Part shown: piece after piece, positions 9,072-18,748 of the stretch
Numbering within the stretch: the first letter of the stretch is position 1
Layout: every line of letters begins with the position of its first letter
The notes under the pieces: model-generated
Database searches by the model: none
The model's input: only the letters and a program-made list of their open reading frames with translations
What the model was told of the DNA's origin: nothing
Assembly (NCBI GenBank): GCA_016789885.1
Contig: JAEUPZ010000014.1
Location: 62,001 to 126,000, forward strand
Direction: 5' to 3'
DNA length: 64,000 nt
From: Chromatiales bacterium
GTDB lineage: Bacteria > Pseudomonadota > Gammaproteobacteria > Steroidobacterales > GCA-2729495
Made by a program: the position numbers and the translations under genes

Positions 9072-9422
9072 CTATCCGAAAAAGCAGCCGAACTGATCTT
9101 GGTCCACGACCCGGCAGAAATCGTCGATGCTGCGCACTTCGGGCGCGGGTTCGTACGAGTACCACTTCAGGTTCTGGCGCATCCAGAAGACTCGCCAGGT
9201 ACCGCGGGATCGAACGAAGGTAGTCTTGGCGATACCGTGCTCCATGACCTCGCCGGGCGGGCCGCGCCAGCGGGGGCGGGTCTCGATGATCTCGACGCTC
9301 TGGCCGGCTACCCTGTAACCCAGATCCACCCGGGCGCGCAGGTGGGGCGGCGGCCGGCGCCGGGTCAGGAACGCGGCGAGGGCCCGCCGTACTCTCGCCG
9401 TCTCCAGTTCCGTCAAGGCCAT
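9072..9422 (-). CDS. DUF3024 family protein
   Basis: A 116-residue protein from the ATG at 9422. Features fit DUF3024 as I know it: an N-terminal helix followed by 'PPPHLRARVDLGYRVAGQSVEIIETRPRW', then 'AKTTFVRSRGTWRVFWMRQNLKWYSYEP', and a terminal 'DQDQFGCFFG'. The family has no known function; it looks like a small alpha/beta protein rich in exposed aromatic residues. It follows the YgjP-like protease gene by 10 bases, so it is part of the hsd operon as organised here. An upstream in-frame extension to 9470 would overlap the protease gene and was not used. Confidence 0.7.
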   Translation of the reverse strand: MALTELETARVRRALAAFLTRRRPPPHLRARVDLGYRVAGQSVEIIETRPRWRGPPGEVMEHGIAKTTFVRSRGTWRVFWMRQNLKWYSYEPAPEVRSIDDFCRVVDQDQFGCFFG

Positions 9423-9432
9423 GGTGTCTTGC

Positions 9433-9726
9433 TCACCGTTGCAGATCGAGCGATCGCCACCCCGGCACATGCACCGTCATCAGGGCCTTGAACAGCCGGC
9501 CATGGGTCGGCAGGCGCAGGTGCAGCAGTTCGTGGGCGATCACGAAATCCTGGAACCGCCGGTCGCGGCGGGCTAGGTCGTCGGCGAGGGTGATGATGCC
9601 GCTGCTGGTGCAGGAGCCCCACTTCCGCGTCATGCGCTGCACGCGGATGATCCGGGGCGCCACGTGGAGCTTGCCGGCCCACCATGCGACGCGGTCCCGA
9701 AGCTGTTGCCGCTGGTCCTTACTCAT
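9433..9726 (-). CDS. YgjP-like zinc metallopeptidase (M48/DUF45 type) coupled to hsdR
   Basis: A 97-residue minimal metallopeptidase with the zinc motif HELLH (65-69) and a downstream 'THGRLF' supplying the third-ligand region, as in the YgjP/DUF45 family. The N-terminal segment '[19 protein letters not shown]' is also characteristic. The ATG at 9726 overlaps the hsdR stop (ATGAGTAA arrangement), so translation is coupled to hsdR. YgjP-like proteins are often encoded directly after type I restriction subunits. Its substrate is unknown. It is shorter than the usual YgjP, apparently lacking an N-terminal region. Confidence 0.8.
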   Translation of the reverse strand: MSKDQRQQLRDRVAWWAGKLHVAPRIIRVQRMTRKWGSCTSSGIITLADDLARRDRRFQDFVIAHELLHLRLPTHGRLFKALMTVHVPGWRSLDLQR

Positions 9727-12664
9727 CGCCGGGCTGGTCGAGGAGCTGTGCCAGGACGAGGTCGACCACCCGGGCGCGGTCGTCCTTGCCGAGGGCCAGG
9801 AGGGGGCGGTACAGGGCGGCCCGGAGCTTGCGCCGCTCGTCATCGTTGACCCGGGCGTTCGGGAACCGGGTGAGCTCACCATCGGCCTCGCGGGCCAGGT
9901 CCATGGCTGAGATGTCGGCGCGCTTCAGGGCGTCATCGTCCCGCAGGGCCCAGAACACGCCGAACGCACGGGGCGGCAGGCCGCTGTCCCGTGCCGCCCG
10001 CCGGGCGTCTTCCTTCTCCCGTGCCAGCTGTTCCAGCAGGTCCATGGCCTGCAGTGCGGTGGTGCTGCGGTCCTGGAGGTCCTTCAGGATCTTCTCGGCG
10101 CGGTCGCCGAGCGGGCGGAGCACCGGCGCGGCCGCGGGCTCGTCAACGATCTCCTGCTGCAGGCCCCGGACCAGGTTGAAGACCTTGCCTTCGTCCGAGC
10201 CGGGTTTACCGCGCAGCTGCTGTAGCGTGGCGACGTCGAAGGTCACCGTCTTGATGACCTCGCCGAGGCCGTACTGTCCGGCACTGTCCTTCACCAGGGT
10301 GGCGGTCTTGTAGGCCAGGTCGGCCACGTAGCCCACGCGGTCGGCGTAGGCGTTGCGCACGGCGGCGTAAAGGGTGGCGAGCCGCTTGAATGTCTCGATG
10401 TGGTCCCGCAGCTCCGGGGCCGGGGAGACGATCTCCCACAGCGCCTCGATGTCCTTGTAGGCCTCAAAGAAGGCCTTGCGGGCGCCGGGGTCGAGAAACC
10501 GGCCGTAGACCACGGCTTCGAGCTTCTCGTCCGCCCCACCGGTGGCGGGGGCGTCGAGCCAGGTGCCCGACGCCGCGCCGATGCGGGTGACCAGCTCGGC
10601 CAGCAGCAGGTCCAGGTCCTCGATGACTCCGCTCACGTCAGCACTGTCGAACTGCAGGGCCTTCTTGAGTTCCCGCAGCACGCCGACGAAGTCGACCACC
10701 AGGCCGACCCGCTTCTGGATGCCGTTGGCATCGACGTAGGGACGGTTGACCCGGGCAATGGCCTGCAGCAGGACATGGTCCCGCATCGGTTTGTCGAGGT
10801 ACATGCAGTAGAGCAGCGGCGCGTCGTAGCCCGTCAGCAGCTTGTCGGTGACGATGAGGATCTTCGGGTCCTCGGCGGGCTTCTTGAAGAGCAGCCGGAC
10901 GTCGGCCTCCCGTTCCGGGGAGAGCTGCAGTTCCGCCACCAGCGGGCGGTCGACCACGTCCGCCGCGTTCTCGGTATAGACCGGCTCCGACCAGCTGGGC
11001 GGCAGGTGCTTGTCCAGCGCACGCTTGTACTTGGCACAGGCCTCGCGGTTCACCCCCACGAGGAACGCCTTGTAGCCCAGCGGCAACACGTTCTCCCGGA
11101 AGTGGGTCGCCACGAACTCGGCCACCTGCTCGACACGGTCGTCGGCCGTCAGGAAGGTACGCAGGCCCACCGCCCGGTCGAGGACGCGGTTCAGTTCGTC
11201 GATATCCGTCACGCCCTCAGTGGCGGCCAGGTCGAAGAACTCCTTGTCGAGCTGGTCCGCCGGCACCGTCATGCGACTCGGCGCCATGGTGTGGCGGATC
11301 GGCAGGGTGGTCTCGTCGGCGATGGACTGCCGGATCGAGTACTTGTCGAGGTAGCCCGGTTCGTCGTCCGGAGCGAAGATCTTGAAGGTGCCCTCGCCCT
11401 GGGCGGTGCGGGCGATGGGCGTGCCGGTAAAGCCGATGATGGTGGCGTTGGGAACGGCCGCCATCAGGTAGGTGCCCAGCTCCCGGGCCACCGAGCGGTG
11501 GGCTTCGTCGATGAACACGTAGATGTTCGACCGGGTATCGACGTTCTTGTCGATGCCGTCGAACTTGTGGATCATCGAGACGATCAGCCCGCGCTTGCCG
11601 GTTCCCAGGTACTCCTGCAGCTTCGCGCGGGACGTGGCCTGCCACACGGCAATGTCCTGCTGCTGCATCTCGCCCAGCAGCTTCTCGACCCAGCCCTTGA
11701 GCTGGCCTTCCAGTTCCGTGCGGTCCACCACCAGGATGACCGTGGCGTTGTCGAAGCGGGCCTTGTCGGCCAGGATGAGCCGGGCCGCCGTCAGCAGCGT
11801 GAAGGTCTTGCCAGACCCCTGGGTGTGCCACACGAGGCCGCGGCTGCGGGCAGGGTCTTCGCAGCGCTCGATGATGCGGTCGACGGCCATGCGCTGGTGC
11901 TGCCGCAGCACCGACTTGCGGGTCTCACCGTCCTCCACGTAGAACAGGATCCAGTCCCGCAGGGTAAGCAGGAAGTCCGTGGGCTCGAAGAAGGCCTGCA
12001 CGGCGAACCGGTAGCTCTCGTCGGGGGTCTGCTTCCAGCGGGCCATGAACCGGCGGTTGACGTTCCAGGTCACGCCGTACCAGTAGTCAAGCAGGTGGGT
12101 GACGTTGAAGAGCTGCGGGGTACCCAGCAGCTCGGGCGTCTCCTTCTCGTAGCGGCGCAGCTGGGTAACGGCCCGGTCGATGGCCGCCCCGTCCTTCGGG
12201 TTCTTGTGCTCGACGATGCAGACCGGCACGCCGTTGACGAGAAACAGCACATCCGCCCGGTTGCCCTTGCGGGCCGGCGGCTTGAGCTTCCACTCCCAGG
12301 TCACGTGCAGGGCGTTGGCGGTGGGCTGGTCGAAGTCCACCAGCCGCACCGGCCGGTGGCGCTTCTCGGACTCGTCGTACCACTGGCGCTCGCCGCGCAG
12401 CCAGCCCAGCACCTCGCGGTTGCCCTCGATGGACGCGGGGATGGCCTCGAGGCGCTCCAGCAACTGCCGCACGGCGTCCGGCGACAGCCAGTCGTTGAGG
12501 CGGGCGAGGGCGGCACCCACCTCGTCCCGCAGCAGCATGCCCTCATCGCCGCCGCGCCGGGTGCGGGCCTCGTCGGGGGCCAGCGGGGTCCAGCCGACGG
12601 CGACGGCGTGCGCCACCATCGGAAACTGCACGGAGCCGGCCTCGCTGATGCGCAGCTCGCTCAT
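9719..12664 (-). CDS. hsdR: Type I restriction enzyme R subunit HsdR
   Basis: A 981-residue motor/endonuclease subunit. The N-terminal PD-(D/E)xK nuclease core is intact: Asp138 in 'ADVLF' and Glu152/Lys154 in 'VEHKNPK'. The SF2 translocase follows: Walker A TQGSGKT (281-287), DEAH (386-389), TGTP and '[10 protein letters not shown]'. A C-terminal helical region would dock to the methylase. The enzyme translocates and cleaves unmodified DNA together with HsdM and HsdS. The ATG at 12664 overlaps the stop of the upstream NYN gene (ATGA), and its own stop overlaps the YgjP-like gene. All catalytic motifs look functional. Confidence 0.95.
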   Translation of the reverse strand: MSELRISEAGSVQFPMVAHAVAVGWTPLAPDEARTRRGGDEGMLLRDEVGAALARLNDWLSPDAVRQLLERLEAIPASIEGNREVLGWLRGERQWYDESEKRHRPVRLVDFDQPTANALHVTWEWKLKPPARKGNRADVLFLVNGVPVCIVEHKNPKDGAAIDRAVTQLRRYEKETPELLGTPQLFNVTHLLDYWYGVTWNVNRRFMARWKQTPDESYRFAVQAFFEPTDFLLTLRDWILFYVEDGETRKSVLRQHQRMAVDRIIERCEDPARSRGLVWHTQGSGKTFTLLTAARLILADKARFDNATVILVVDRTELEGQLKGWVEKLLGEMQQQDIAVWQATSRAKLQEYLGTGKRGLIVSMIHKFDGIDKNVDTRSNIYVFIDEAHRSVARELGTYLMAAVPNATIIGFTGTPIARTAQGEGTFKIFAPDDEPGYLDKYSIRQSIADETTLPIRHTMAPSRMTVPADQLDKEFFDLAATEGVTDIDELNRVLDRAVGLRTFLTADDRVEQVAEFVATHFRENVLPLGYKAFLVGVNREACAKYKRALDKHLPPSWSEPVYTENAADVVDRPLVAELQLSPEREADVRLLFKKPAEDPKILIVTDKLLTGYDAPLLYCMYLDKPMRDHVLLQAIARVNRPYVDANGIQKRVGLVVDFVGVLRELKKALQFDSADVSGVIEDLDLLLAELVTRIGAASGTWLDAPATGGADEKLEAVVYGRFLDPGARKAFFEAYKDIEALWEIVSPAPELRDHIETFKRLATLYAAVRNAYADRVGYVADLAYKTATLVKDSAGQYGLGEVIKTVTFDVATLQQLRGKPGSDEGKVFNLVRGLQQEIVDEPAAAPVLRPLGDRAEKILKDLQDRSTTALQAMDLLEQLAREKEDARRAARDSGLPPRAFGVFWALRDDDALKRADISAMDLAREADGELTRFPNARVNDDERRKLRAALYRPLLALGKDDRARVVDLVLAQLLDQPGDE

Positions 12665-13482
12665 CCGGGGGGTGTGGCCGCAGGCTCAGCGGTCGTGCCC
12701 TTGGCCGGCGGGCGAGGGGCGACCGTGCGCAACCCGTCGATGTGCTCGTACAGGTCGGGGCGGATCGTGGCCCACATAGGATCGAGGATGAAGTCGATGC
12801 CCTCCCGGCGGGCCAGCTTCGCGGCCGGCACGAAGTCGGCGTCGCCCGAGATCAGCACGATCTGGTTGACCTGCTGCTTGTAGGCCAGCGACGCGATGTC
12901 GAGGCCCAGCCGCATGTCCACGCCCTTCTGACGCAGGTCCAGCTGGAAGTCTTCGTCCGCCAGGTTCTCCCAGCGCCGCCGGCCGTTGGTGAGGTCCTTG
13001 AGCGATTCGGCCTTCAGCTGCCAGCGCAGGTTGCTTGTGGGAATTTCGCCGAGGCGCAGCGCCACCTTGCGCATCCCTCGTAGGGCGTCGTGAAAGGCGT
13101 GCCGCCACCGGGCCGTGGCCGACGCCGCCAGGTCCATGGCCTGCCGGCCAATGGGGGTGTGGCCCTTCCAGTCGGCGGGCGGGGCGTCGTAGACGAAGAT
13201 GCGGTACAGCCGGGCGATGCGGCGGCCGCTGTCGTCGTTGAGGTGGGCCAGCGCCAGACGATGCAGCCGGCGCGCAGCCTCGTCCGGGGGCTGCTTGCCG
13301 AAGAGGTGGCGGGCCCGGTTCAGGTAGAAGCCCACGTCGACCATGACGGCCGTCACGGTCGGCGAGACGTGGTACAGAAGGTCGGGCGGGCGCCGGCCCG
13401 GAAAAGAAGTGCCCCTGGGTTCGGCGCTTCCCGGATGAACGGGGGAAGGCTTACTGCCAGGGGCGGATGATGGCGAAACCAT
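12661..13482 (-). CDS. NYN-domain (PIN-like) nuclease embedded between hsdS and hsdR
   Basis: A 273-residue protein whose core is a NYN domain. The acidic residues are Asp49 in '[10 protein letters not shown]', Asp189 and Asp195 in '[15 protein letters not shown]', and Asp214/Asp216 in 'ISGDADF'. About 46 residues, Ser/Pro-rich, precede the domain; the start at 13482 is supported by AGGGAGAGG upstream. A central helical insert (about 60-180) lies between the first and later acidic motifs. The stop overlaps the hsdR start (ATGA), so stoichiometric expression with HsdR is likely. NYN domains are metal-dependent RNases; here the placement implies a role in the restriction response. That role is inference. 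Confidence 0.85.
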   Translation of the reverse strand: MVSPSSAPGSKPSPVHPGSAEPRGTSFPGRRPPDLLYHVSPTVTAVMVDVGFYLNRARHLFGKQPPDEAARRLHRLALAHLNDDSGRRIARLYRIFVYDAPPADWKGHTPIGRQAMDLAASATARWRHAFHDALRGMRKVALRLGEIPTSNLRWQLKAESLKDLTNGRRRWENLADEDFQLDLRQKGVDMRLGLDIASLAYKQQVNQIVLISGDADFVPAAKLARREGIDFILDPMWATIRPDLYEHIDGLRTVAPRPPAKGTTAEPAATPPG

Positions 13483-13502
13483 AGCTCAAGCCTCTCCCTG
13501 CA

Positions 13503-14789
13503 TCAAGCCGCCACCGGGCGGTCGAGGGCCGAAAGGTCGAGATCCTGGACGCGGATCTCACCGGTCATGAGCTTGTGCAGTAGGGCCTTGAAGAGTTCTT
13601 CCAGGACCTGACGCTTGTGGCGGTGGAGGTCGATCTTGTGGTCGATGGCTCCGAGGATCGCGACGATCTCGCGCTGTTCCTCCAACTTTGGAGGGAGAGG
13701 TACGGGAAGTGCCTTGAGCTTCGTGGTGTTGATGCACGCCAGATTGGTTGTCTTGTGGGCTACCTTCAGGAAGTAGCCCCGGCCGTAATGACTCTGCGCC
13801 AGGTAGGCCAAGTACTCCGGAAGCAGCAAGGTCTGGTCCGTTCGCACCGCGAAGACGTGATTCTGGTGGACGCACGGGTCGATCTGACCTCGCCACATAT
13901 GGCCCCGACCAAGCTTGTCGAAGTCACCACCCTCAGTAAGTAGTACATCTCCGGGTAGTAGGCGGTACCGGTCCAGCTCGGAGCGAGCGATCGCGATTGT
14001 CTTGATCTGTGAGAGGTCTAGGTAGCCATCTTGAACATTGGCTACGCGGAGATACGGAACTTCAACCGCATCGGCGGGCGAGACCAGACGACCTTTGGCT
14101 ATGCCGGTCTGGACTGTGGCGCATTTCTCCAGCGGGACGACTAGCCAAGTCCCCGGTATCTGACCAAACTCGGATTCGATCAGGGATGCATCCCTAAGAC
14201 CACGCGTGAACAACTCGCGCATTGTTGCGCGCTTCAGTTCTTCCGCGGCTGCTGTAGCCCGGCCCTGAGTGGCGATAGCAGACCGGACGGTCGCAAGTGC
14301 TCGAACCAGTGCTCTCTGCTCTGGCAAAGGCGGGTACGGGACCTCGAGTGAAGCGAGCCGGTTACGAGAAAGATTTGGAATCGTTGTCTTGTTCCCGGCT
14401 CCCTCGAAGATGCCGAGCTGCGTGAACGCACACTGGAGAAAGTAGACATAGAACCGCGGCTCCACATCCTCTCGAGCGGGCCGGAGACGATGTAGGTGAT
14501 TCTGGAACGACATCGTGGGTATCCGCCCGTCCCAAACGGCAGCCCGCCCAATGTCACCACCCTCGCAAACCAGCAGGTCGCCTGCCTTCAAGCGCTTTTC
14601 GCCAAGCTCGTCCGGCGGAATCGACATCTCATCGAGTGTTGTTAGGTCCACTTCGTCCCACAGTACGTTCGACGTGCGCAAGAACGGGACCTTGTCGTTT
14701 CCGGCGCGAGCAGCTGCCGACATCGTCTTTCCGGCGCCTATGTCGAAGAGGTCACCCAGACGCTGCGAAGGCCAATTCGGGTTTGTCAT
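13503..14789 (-). CDS. hsdS: Type I restriction-modification specificity subunit HsdS
   Basis: A 428-residue protein with two target-recognition domains (about 10-160 and 210-370), each followed by a conserved coiled-coil spacer: '[19 protein letters not shown]' in the centre and '[25 protein letters not shown]' at the end. It sets the bipartite DNA target of the complex. Its ATG overlaps the hsdM stop (ATGA), so the two are co-translated. Base composition here is visibly less GC-rich than in the neighbours, as is common for horizontally exchanged specificity genes. Both recognition halves look complete; the target sequence cannot be read from the protein. Confidence 0.94.
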   Translation of the reverse strand: MTNPNWPSQRLGDLFDIGAGKTMSAAARAGNDKVPFLRTSNVLWDEVDLTTLDEMSIPPDELGEKRLKAGDLLVCEGGDIGRAAVWDGRIPTMSFQNHLHRLRPAREDVEPRFYVYFLQCAFTQLGIFEGAGNKTTIPNLSRNRLASLEVPYPPLPEQRALVRALATVRSAIATQGRATAAAEELKRATMRELFTRGLRDASLIESEFGQIPGTWLVVPLEKCATVQTGIAKGRLVSPADAVEVPYLRVANVQDGYLDLSQIKTIAIARSELDRYRLLPGDVLLTEGGDFDKLGRGHMWRGQIDPCVHQNHVFAVRTDQTLLLPEYLAYLAQSHYGRGYFLKVAHKTTNLACINTTKLKALPVPLPPKLEEQREIVAILGAIDHKIDLHRHKRQVLEELFKALLHKLMTGEIRVQDLDLSALDRPVAA

Positions 14790-16606
14790 AGCGGTGCCAG
14801 CAGGCGGGCGAGGGTCTGGTCAATCTCGCGAGCCTCGTCGTCGAGAGCGAGGATGTCGGCAAAGATCGCCTTTACGGGCCGATGATCGGTGGCGCTCCCT
14901 TGGGCCACCCAGCGTCCAGGGCTCAGGTTGTAGTCCGCCTCCTCGGCCTGCCCGCGCGAAATGACCGCTATCTCGCCCTCAATCGGCTCACCCTTAAGGT
15001 ACGCCGCCGCCAGCGACCGGATGTCCTCCTGCGGGATGTAGTTCTTCGGGCGCCCCTTCACCACATGCCGGGATGCGTTCAGCAGCACGATCCGCCCCTT
15101 CCGCGCCGCCGGCTTGCGCCTGTTCAGCACCACGATCACCCCGGCAGCCGTCGTGTTGTAGAACAGGTTCTCCGGCAGCAGGATGACGCCGTCGATCAGG
15201 TCCTGCTCGACGAACCACTTGCGGATGTTGCGTTCCTTGTCCTCGTTCTTGCTGCCGGAGCCGCGGGTGACGGCGCCGGTGTCAAGCACGACGGCGGCCC
15301 GGCCGCGGTCGTTGAGGCAGGCCAGCGTGTGCTGCAGCCAGGCCCAGTCGCCCTTGCCGGTGGTGATGCCGCCCTGGGGCCGGAAGCGGTCGAAGGGGTC
15401 GTCGGCGAAGATGTCCGGGTTGAAGGGCTGGTTCCACATGGGATTGGCCACGACCACGTCGAACGTCCGCAGCCGGCCGTCGGTGGTCCGGAACTTCGGG
15501 TTGATCATGGTGTCGCCGCGGGCCATCTCCACCTGCATGTCGTGGATGATGGTGTTCATCTCGGCGATGGCGTAGCTCTCGGCGGTGAGTTCCTGGCCGT
15601 ACAGCTTGAGCGGCACCTTGCTGGTGGGGTCGAGCTCTCGGGCCACCAGCTGCAGCTTGACGAGCAGGCCGGCCGAGCCGCAGGCGTAGTCGTGGCATTC
15701 CTCCCCCGGCCTCGGCCGCAGGATGTGGGCCATGAGGAAGCCGACCTCGGTGGGCGTGAAGAACTCGCCGGCGCTCTGGCCCGAGCCTTCCGCAAACTTG
15801 CGCAACAGGTACTCGTAGGCGCGGCCGAGGAAGTCCGGCTGCACGTCGGCCAGGCCCAGCCGGTAGCGCGGGTCGGAGAAGGTCTCCACCACGCCGCGTA
15901 GCTTGGCCGGGTTGATATCGCGCTCGCCGTTGCGCTCGGCGGCAAAGTCGACGGCGTCGATGACGCCGGACAGGGACGGGTTGTGGCGGACCACTGCCCG
16001 TACGGCCTTGGTGAGGTGCTCGCCCAGGTCCCGGGGTCGGGTCGAGGCGCCGTTGTCGTCGACCGGCCAGTCGAATGCATCCCGCCCGCTGATCACGCCC
16101 CAGCGCGCCTCGGCCGGCAGGTAGAAGCGGAGCAGGGCGTGGTCAGACTCGGCGATCTCCAGCGCTGTGGTGCGGTCGCCGTACTCCTCGGTCAGCCGGT
16201 CGATCTCGTCGTCGAAGACGTCGGACAGGCGCTTCAGGAACAGCAGCGGCAGCAGATAGTCCTTGAACTTGGCCGCGTCCTTCTCGCCCCGGATCGAGCA
16301 GGCGGCGTCCCAGAGCATCTGCTCCATGGGCTTGGTCGAGGGGGCGGCTGCCGACCGGGAGCCGCGCCGGCGGCGGGTGACATCGGCGGCCGCGGCCGCC
16401 CCGTCTGTGCCCTGATCGACCCCGGCCTCGGCAGCGAGCGCCAAAATGCTGGCCCTGGCCGCTTTCTGCGGTACGGTGGTGCCACCTTCCCAGCGGTTGA
16501 CCGTGGCGAAGGACACCCCGAGCCGGTCGGCCAGCTGCTCCTGGGTGAGGTTGAGCTTGGCGCGGATGGCGCGGAGGGTGGCGTCGAGGGGGGCTTTATT
16601 CGTCAT
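14786..16606 (-). CDS. hsdM: Type I DNA methyltransferase HsdM with fused N-terminal XRE HTH domain
   Basis: A 606-residue N6-adenine methyltransferase subunit. From about residue 92 it is a normal HsdM: N-terminal helical domain ('[33 protein letters not shown]'), SAM-binding '[10 protein letters not shown]' (about 306-315) and catalytic NPMW (388-391). Residues 9-60 form an XRE/Cro-type helix-turn-helix ('[23 protein letters not shown]'), joined by an Ala/Arg-rich linker. The fusion suggests that the methylase binds its own promoter, where a dyad lies at 16626-16640. The ATG at 16606 begins just before the HTH; a 17-residue upstream extension is possible but has no support. Confidence 0.93.
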   Translation of the reverse strand: MTNKAPLDATLRAIRAKLNLTQEQLADRLGVSFATVNRWEGGTTVPQKAARASILALAAEAGVDQGTDGAAAAADVTRRRRGSRSAAAPSTKPMEQMLWDAACSIRGEKDAAKFKDYLLPLLFLKRLSDVFDDEIDRLTEEYGDRTTALEIAESDHALLRFYLPAEARWGVISGRDAFDWPVDDNGASTRPRDLGEHLTKAVRAVVRHNPSLSGVIDAVDFAAERNGERDINPAKLRGVVETFSDPRYRLGLADVQPDFLGRAYEYLLRKFAEGSGQSAGEFFTPTEVGFLMAHILRPRPGEECHDYACGSAGLLVKLQLVARELDPTSKVPLKLYGQELTAESYAIAEMNTIIHDMQVEMARGDTMINPKFRTTDGRLRTFDVVVANPMWNQPFNPDIFADDPFDRFRPQGGITTGKGDWAWLQHTLACLNDRGRAAVVLDTGAVTRGSGSKNEDKERNIRKWFVEQDLIDGVILLPENLFYNTTAAGVIVVLNRRKPAARKGRIVLLNASRHVVKGRPKNYIPQEDIRSLAAAYLKGEPIEGEIAVISRGQAEEADYNLSPGRWVAQGSATDHRPVKAIFADILALDDEAREIDQTLARLLAPL

Positions 16607-16625
16607 GTCTGAAAGGTATGCTATA

Positions 16626-16640
16626 TGACATTTATGGTCA
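16626..16640. promoter_or_regulatory. Dyad in the hsdM promoter region, candidate operator
   Basis: TGAC at 16626-16629 and GTCA at 16637-16640 form an interrupted inverted repeat with 7 intervening AT-rich bases, 20 bases upstream of the hsdM start. On the minus strand the distal half overlaps TTGACC, a good -35 candidate. A protein binding the dyad would therefore block hsdM transcription. The XRE domain fused to HsdM is the obvious candidate binder. The region also separates hsdM from the divergent DUF1643 gene. Confidence 0.45.
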
Positions 16641-16709
16641 AGCGGCCGGCTCGGCACGGTGCCTACGCCCTTGGAGGGGCGGCCCTTTCCGCCTGCCGTA
16701 GGGGGCGAA

Positions 16710-17171
16710 ATGCAGTGCGGCGCTGAGTTCAGCCCCTGCCGCCTATACCGCTATGCCCTGTGGCGGATCTGGGATCCCGCCGCGGGCACCGTCAACTTTA
16801 TCGGCCTCAACCCCAGCACCGCCGACGAGCAGATAGACGACCCGACCATCCGACGTTGCATCGGCTTTGCCCGCGACTGGGGCTACGGCGGGCTCGTGAT
16901 GACGAATCTGTTTGCGTTTCGGGCGACAGAGCCGGCGGTGATGAAGGCGGCTGAGGAGCCTGTCGGGCCGGACAACGATGTCCGGATCGCCGAGTGCGCG
17001 CGCAAAGCGGCCGTCGTAATTGCCGCCTGGGGACAGCACGGCTCCCACCGTGGCCGGGACCGGTTTGTGAGAGGGCAGATCGCGAGACTGCACTACCTGC
17101 GGTTAACCAAGGGCGGGCACCCTGGCCATCCACTTTACCTACCGGCTGGCCTGCTGCCGCAGCCGTGGTAG
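16710..17171 (+). CDS. DUF1643 family protein
   Basis: A 153-residue protein with the DUF1643 signature '[21 protein letters not shown]' (about 30-50) and '[15 protein letters not shown]'. The family is uncharacterised; the combination of an NP-x-x-A-D loop and an NLFAFR strand resembles a uracil-DNA-glycosylase-like fold, which is inference. The start at 16710 was preferred over a GTG at 16659 because a G-rich TAGGGGGCG precedes it and the alignable region begins shortly after. It is divergent from hsdM and lies inside the defence-type island. The C-terminus (HPLYLPAG) looks complete. Confidence 0.75.
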   Translation: MQCGAEFSPCRLYRYALWRIWDPAAGTVNFIGLNPSTADEQIDDPTIRRCIGFARDWGYGGLVMTNLFAFRATEPAVMKAAEEPVGPDNDVRIAECARKAAVVIAAWGQHGSHRGRDRFVRGQIARLHYLRLTKGGHPGHPLYLPAGLLPQPW

Positions 17172-17307
17172 TTGGATACGGGTTGCCTGCTCCCCGCGAA
17201 CTCGGATGCCAACGCGAGCCTCGGACCCGGACGCAATGACGGGACTCGGCAATGCAGGAAACCGGTTCAGCTCATCGGACGATCGATAGGCTTCAGCGAG
17301 CACGTCA

Positions 17308-18657
17308 CTACGTCGGTCTGTCGCCTGTCGATCGCGGCTTCGACCGTTTGAACACTTCCAGGGCTTGTGCGACGGCCTCTTCAGGTGCCCGCGGGATGAT
17401 GTTCTCCGGGATGACCACTTCGCAGTCAACCGGCTCTGCGCCTTCGATGCTTAATTCAACAAGACGGTTGCCTACTACACTGTGGAAGTAACGGGTGTAG
17501 TCCTCTATGTCCTGCTCGGTTAGTGTGACGTCGCTGCGTAGGCCACCTTCGTCCAGAAGTGTGTGGAGGCGGCCGCTTGCGACATCCATCGCAAACGCGA
17601 GCCCGATGGTCTGACGCTCGCTCAGGGCAATAAACTTGACCACCCCATCTCCGCTGTCGGTTGGCAGCAATGTCATTCGAGCGAACTGAGCTGCAGGTGG
17701 GTCGGGCCATAAACGTACCGACACCGTTGCGCCCGCGAGCCTCCCGAGGTCCGAAGCGCTTTCGACGCCGCCGCCGCTCTTCAGCGCTGCAAGCGCGCTT
17801 GCATCGATTAGCGCGTGCCACGGTGCGAGGCGATCCCTTGTGTCGAAGACATCCATCTCGTCTGGAACCCCGGCATCGACTTTCACAAGGTGGTTTGCGA
17901 GAGCCTCAATGATGGGGAGATCAGAGCGGATCCGGTTCCGGTCCGCAGGAATGTCTGGGTCAACAATCGTTCGCCCCGCATTTGCGTGGGCCACAGCGCA
18001 CCGCCCCGACTCGAAGAGGTGCTGGCTGACGTCCACGCCTTGACTGCGCAGTTCCCTGATTCGATCGACCGCCCTCTGGTCGGCAAGGAGGTCAAGGGTC
18101 TTGCCCACCCAGGCTACGCGATCGCGACTGTCGAACTGGCTTTCTATCACCTTGAAGAAGGAGAGAAACGCATAGGGCTCATGCACGCCCGCTAGGCGGC
18201 GCCCCTCTCTGAGGAATGCAAGCGCCATGCGGACCCTGTCATCCTCGATGACGGGCATGTGATTGCAGCTGAAGCGCCTCGTTCCCCATTGAAGTCGTGA
18301 TGTGAAGGTGTCGCGCCCGCTGGAGTAAAGCGTCACCCCTGACCCCCAGATCCAGCCCGTGATGTCCACAAAGCCCCGCTTGTAGAAGCCAAGTACTGAG
18401 GTGAAGCGATAAAGTCGTGCGAGCGACTCGTCGGTCCGACCCTCACTTGTCGGGGTGCTGATGCAGGGTCCGGTGGCCGTCGTCCCCTCCTGCTTTACTC
18501 CATGCAGAAGGTACTCGATGCCGTCGTATTTGACCCATACATCATCCTGAGGCCAGGGAATAGATGATGCGACGCTGACTGTTAGCCACCCGATACGGCC
18601 TCGCACTTGCGCCCACGCTTCTTTGCCGAACACGTGAGGAACATATGGCGTCTTCAT
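17308..18657 (-). CDS. Large protein with HEPN-like R-x4-H motif (MauJ-like), defence-island context
   Basis: A 449-residue protein from the ATG at 18657 (a GTG at 18681 would add eight residues). A helical segment 'EPYAFLSFFKVIESQFDSRDRVAWV' precedes 'FESGRCAVAHA', in which Arg219 and His224 form the R-x4-6-H motif of HEPN RNases; 'DPDIPADRNRIRSDLPIIEALA' follows. The overall pattern recalls proteins annotated as MauJ-like, but I would not assign a methylamine role because no mau genes are present. The N-terminal ~150 residues and C-terminal ~150 residues look like separate beta-rich domains. It is the last gene of the SIR2/UDG-like/HEPN run, 91 bases after its neighbour. Confidence 0.6.
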   Translation of the reverse strand: MKTPYVPHVFGKEAWAQVRGRIGWLTVSVASSIPWPQDDVWVKYDGIEYLLHGVKQEGTTATGPCISTPTSEGRTDESLARLYRFTSVLGFYKRGFVDITGWIWGSGVTLYSSGRDTFTSRLQWGTRRFSCNHMPVIEDDRVRMALAFLREGRRLAGVHEPYAFLSFFKVIESQFDSRDRVAWVGKTLDLLADQRAVDRIRELRSQGVDVSQHLFESGRCAVAHANAGRTIVDPDIPADRNRIRSDLPIIEALANHLVKVDAGVPDEMDVFDTRDRLAPWHALIDASALAALKSGGGVESASDLGRLAGATVSVRLWPDPPAAQFARMTLLPTDSGDGVVKFIALSERQTIGLAFAMDVASGRLHTLLDEGGLRSDVTLTEQDIEDYTRYFHSVVGNRLVELSIEGAEPVDCEVVIPENIIPRAPEEAVAQALEVFKRSKPRSTGDRPT

Positions 18658-18748
18658 CGGCCACCCAGACCCCCATGGCACAGTTCAGCGACGGGCTGCA
18701 CCGCGAGCCCGACAGCGTTCATCCCCCTCCGCCCGAGCCCCTGCGACG

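Noticed and set aside
10400..12883. An 827-codon open frame on the plus strand
   Set aside because: Antisense to hsdR and part of the NYN gene; low-complexity translation and no motif. hsdR on the other strand has all catalytic motifs.
18682..18748. A separate promoter-bearing region dividing the UDG-like and HEPN genes
   Set aside because: The 91-base gap shows no recognisable -35/-10 pair or terminator, so I kept the three genes as one likely transcriptional run, with low certainty.
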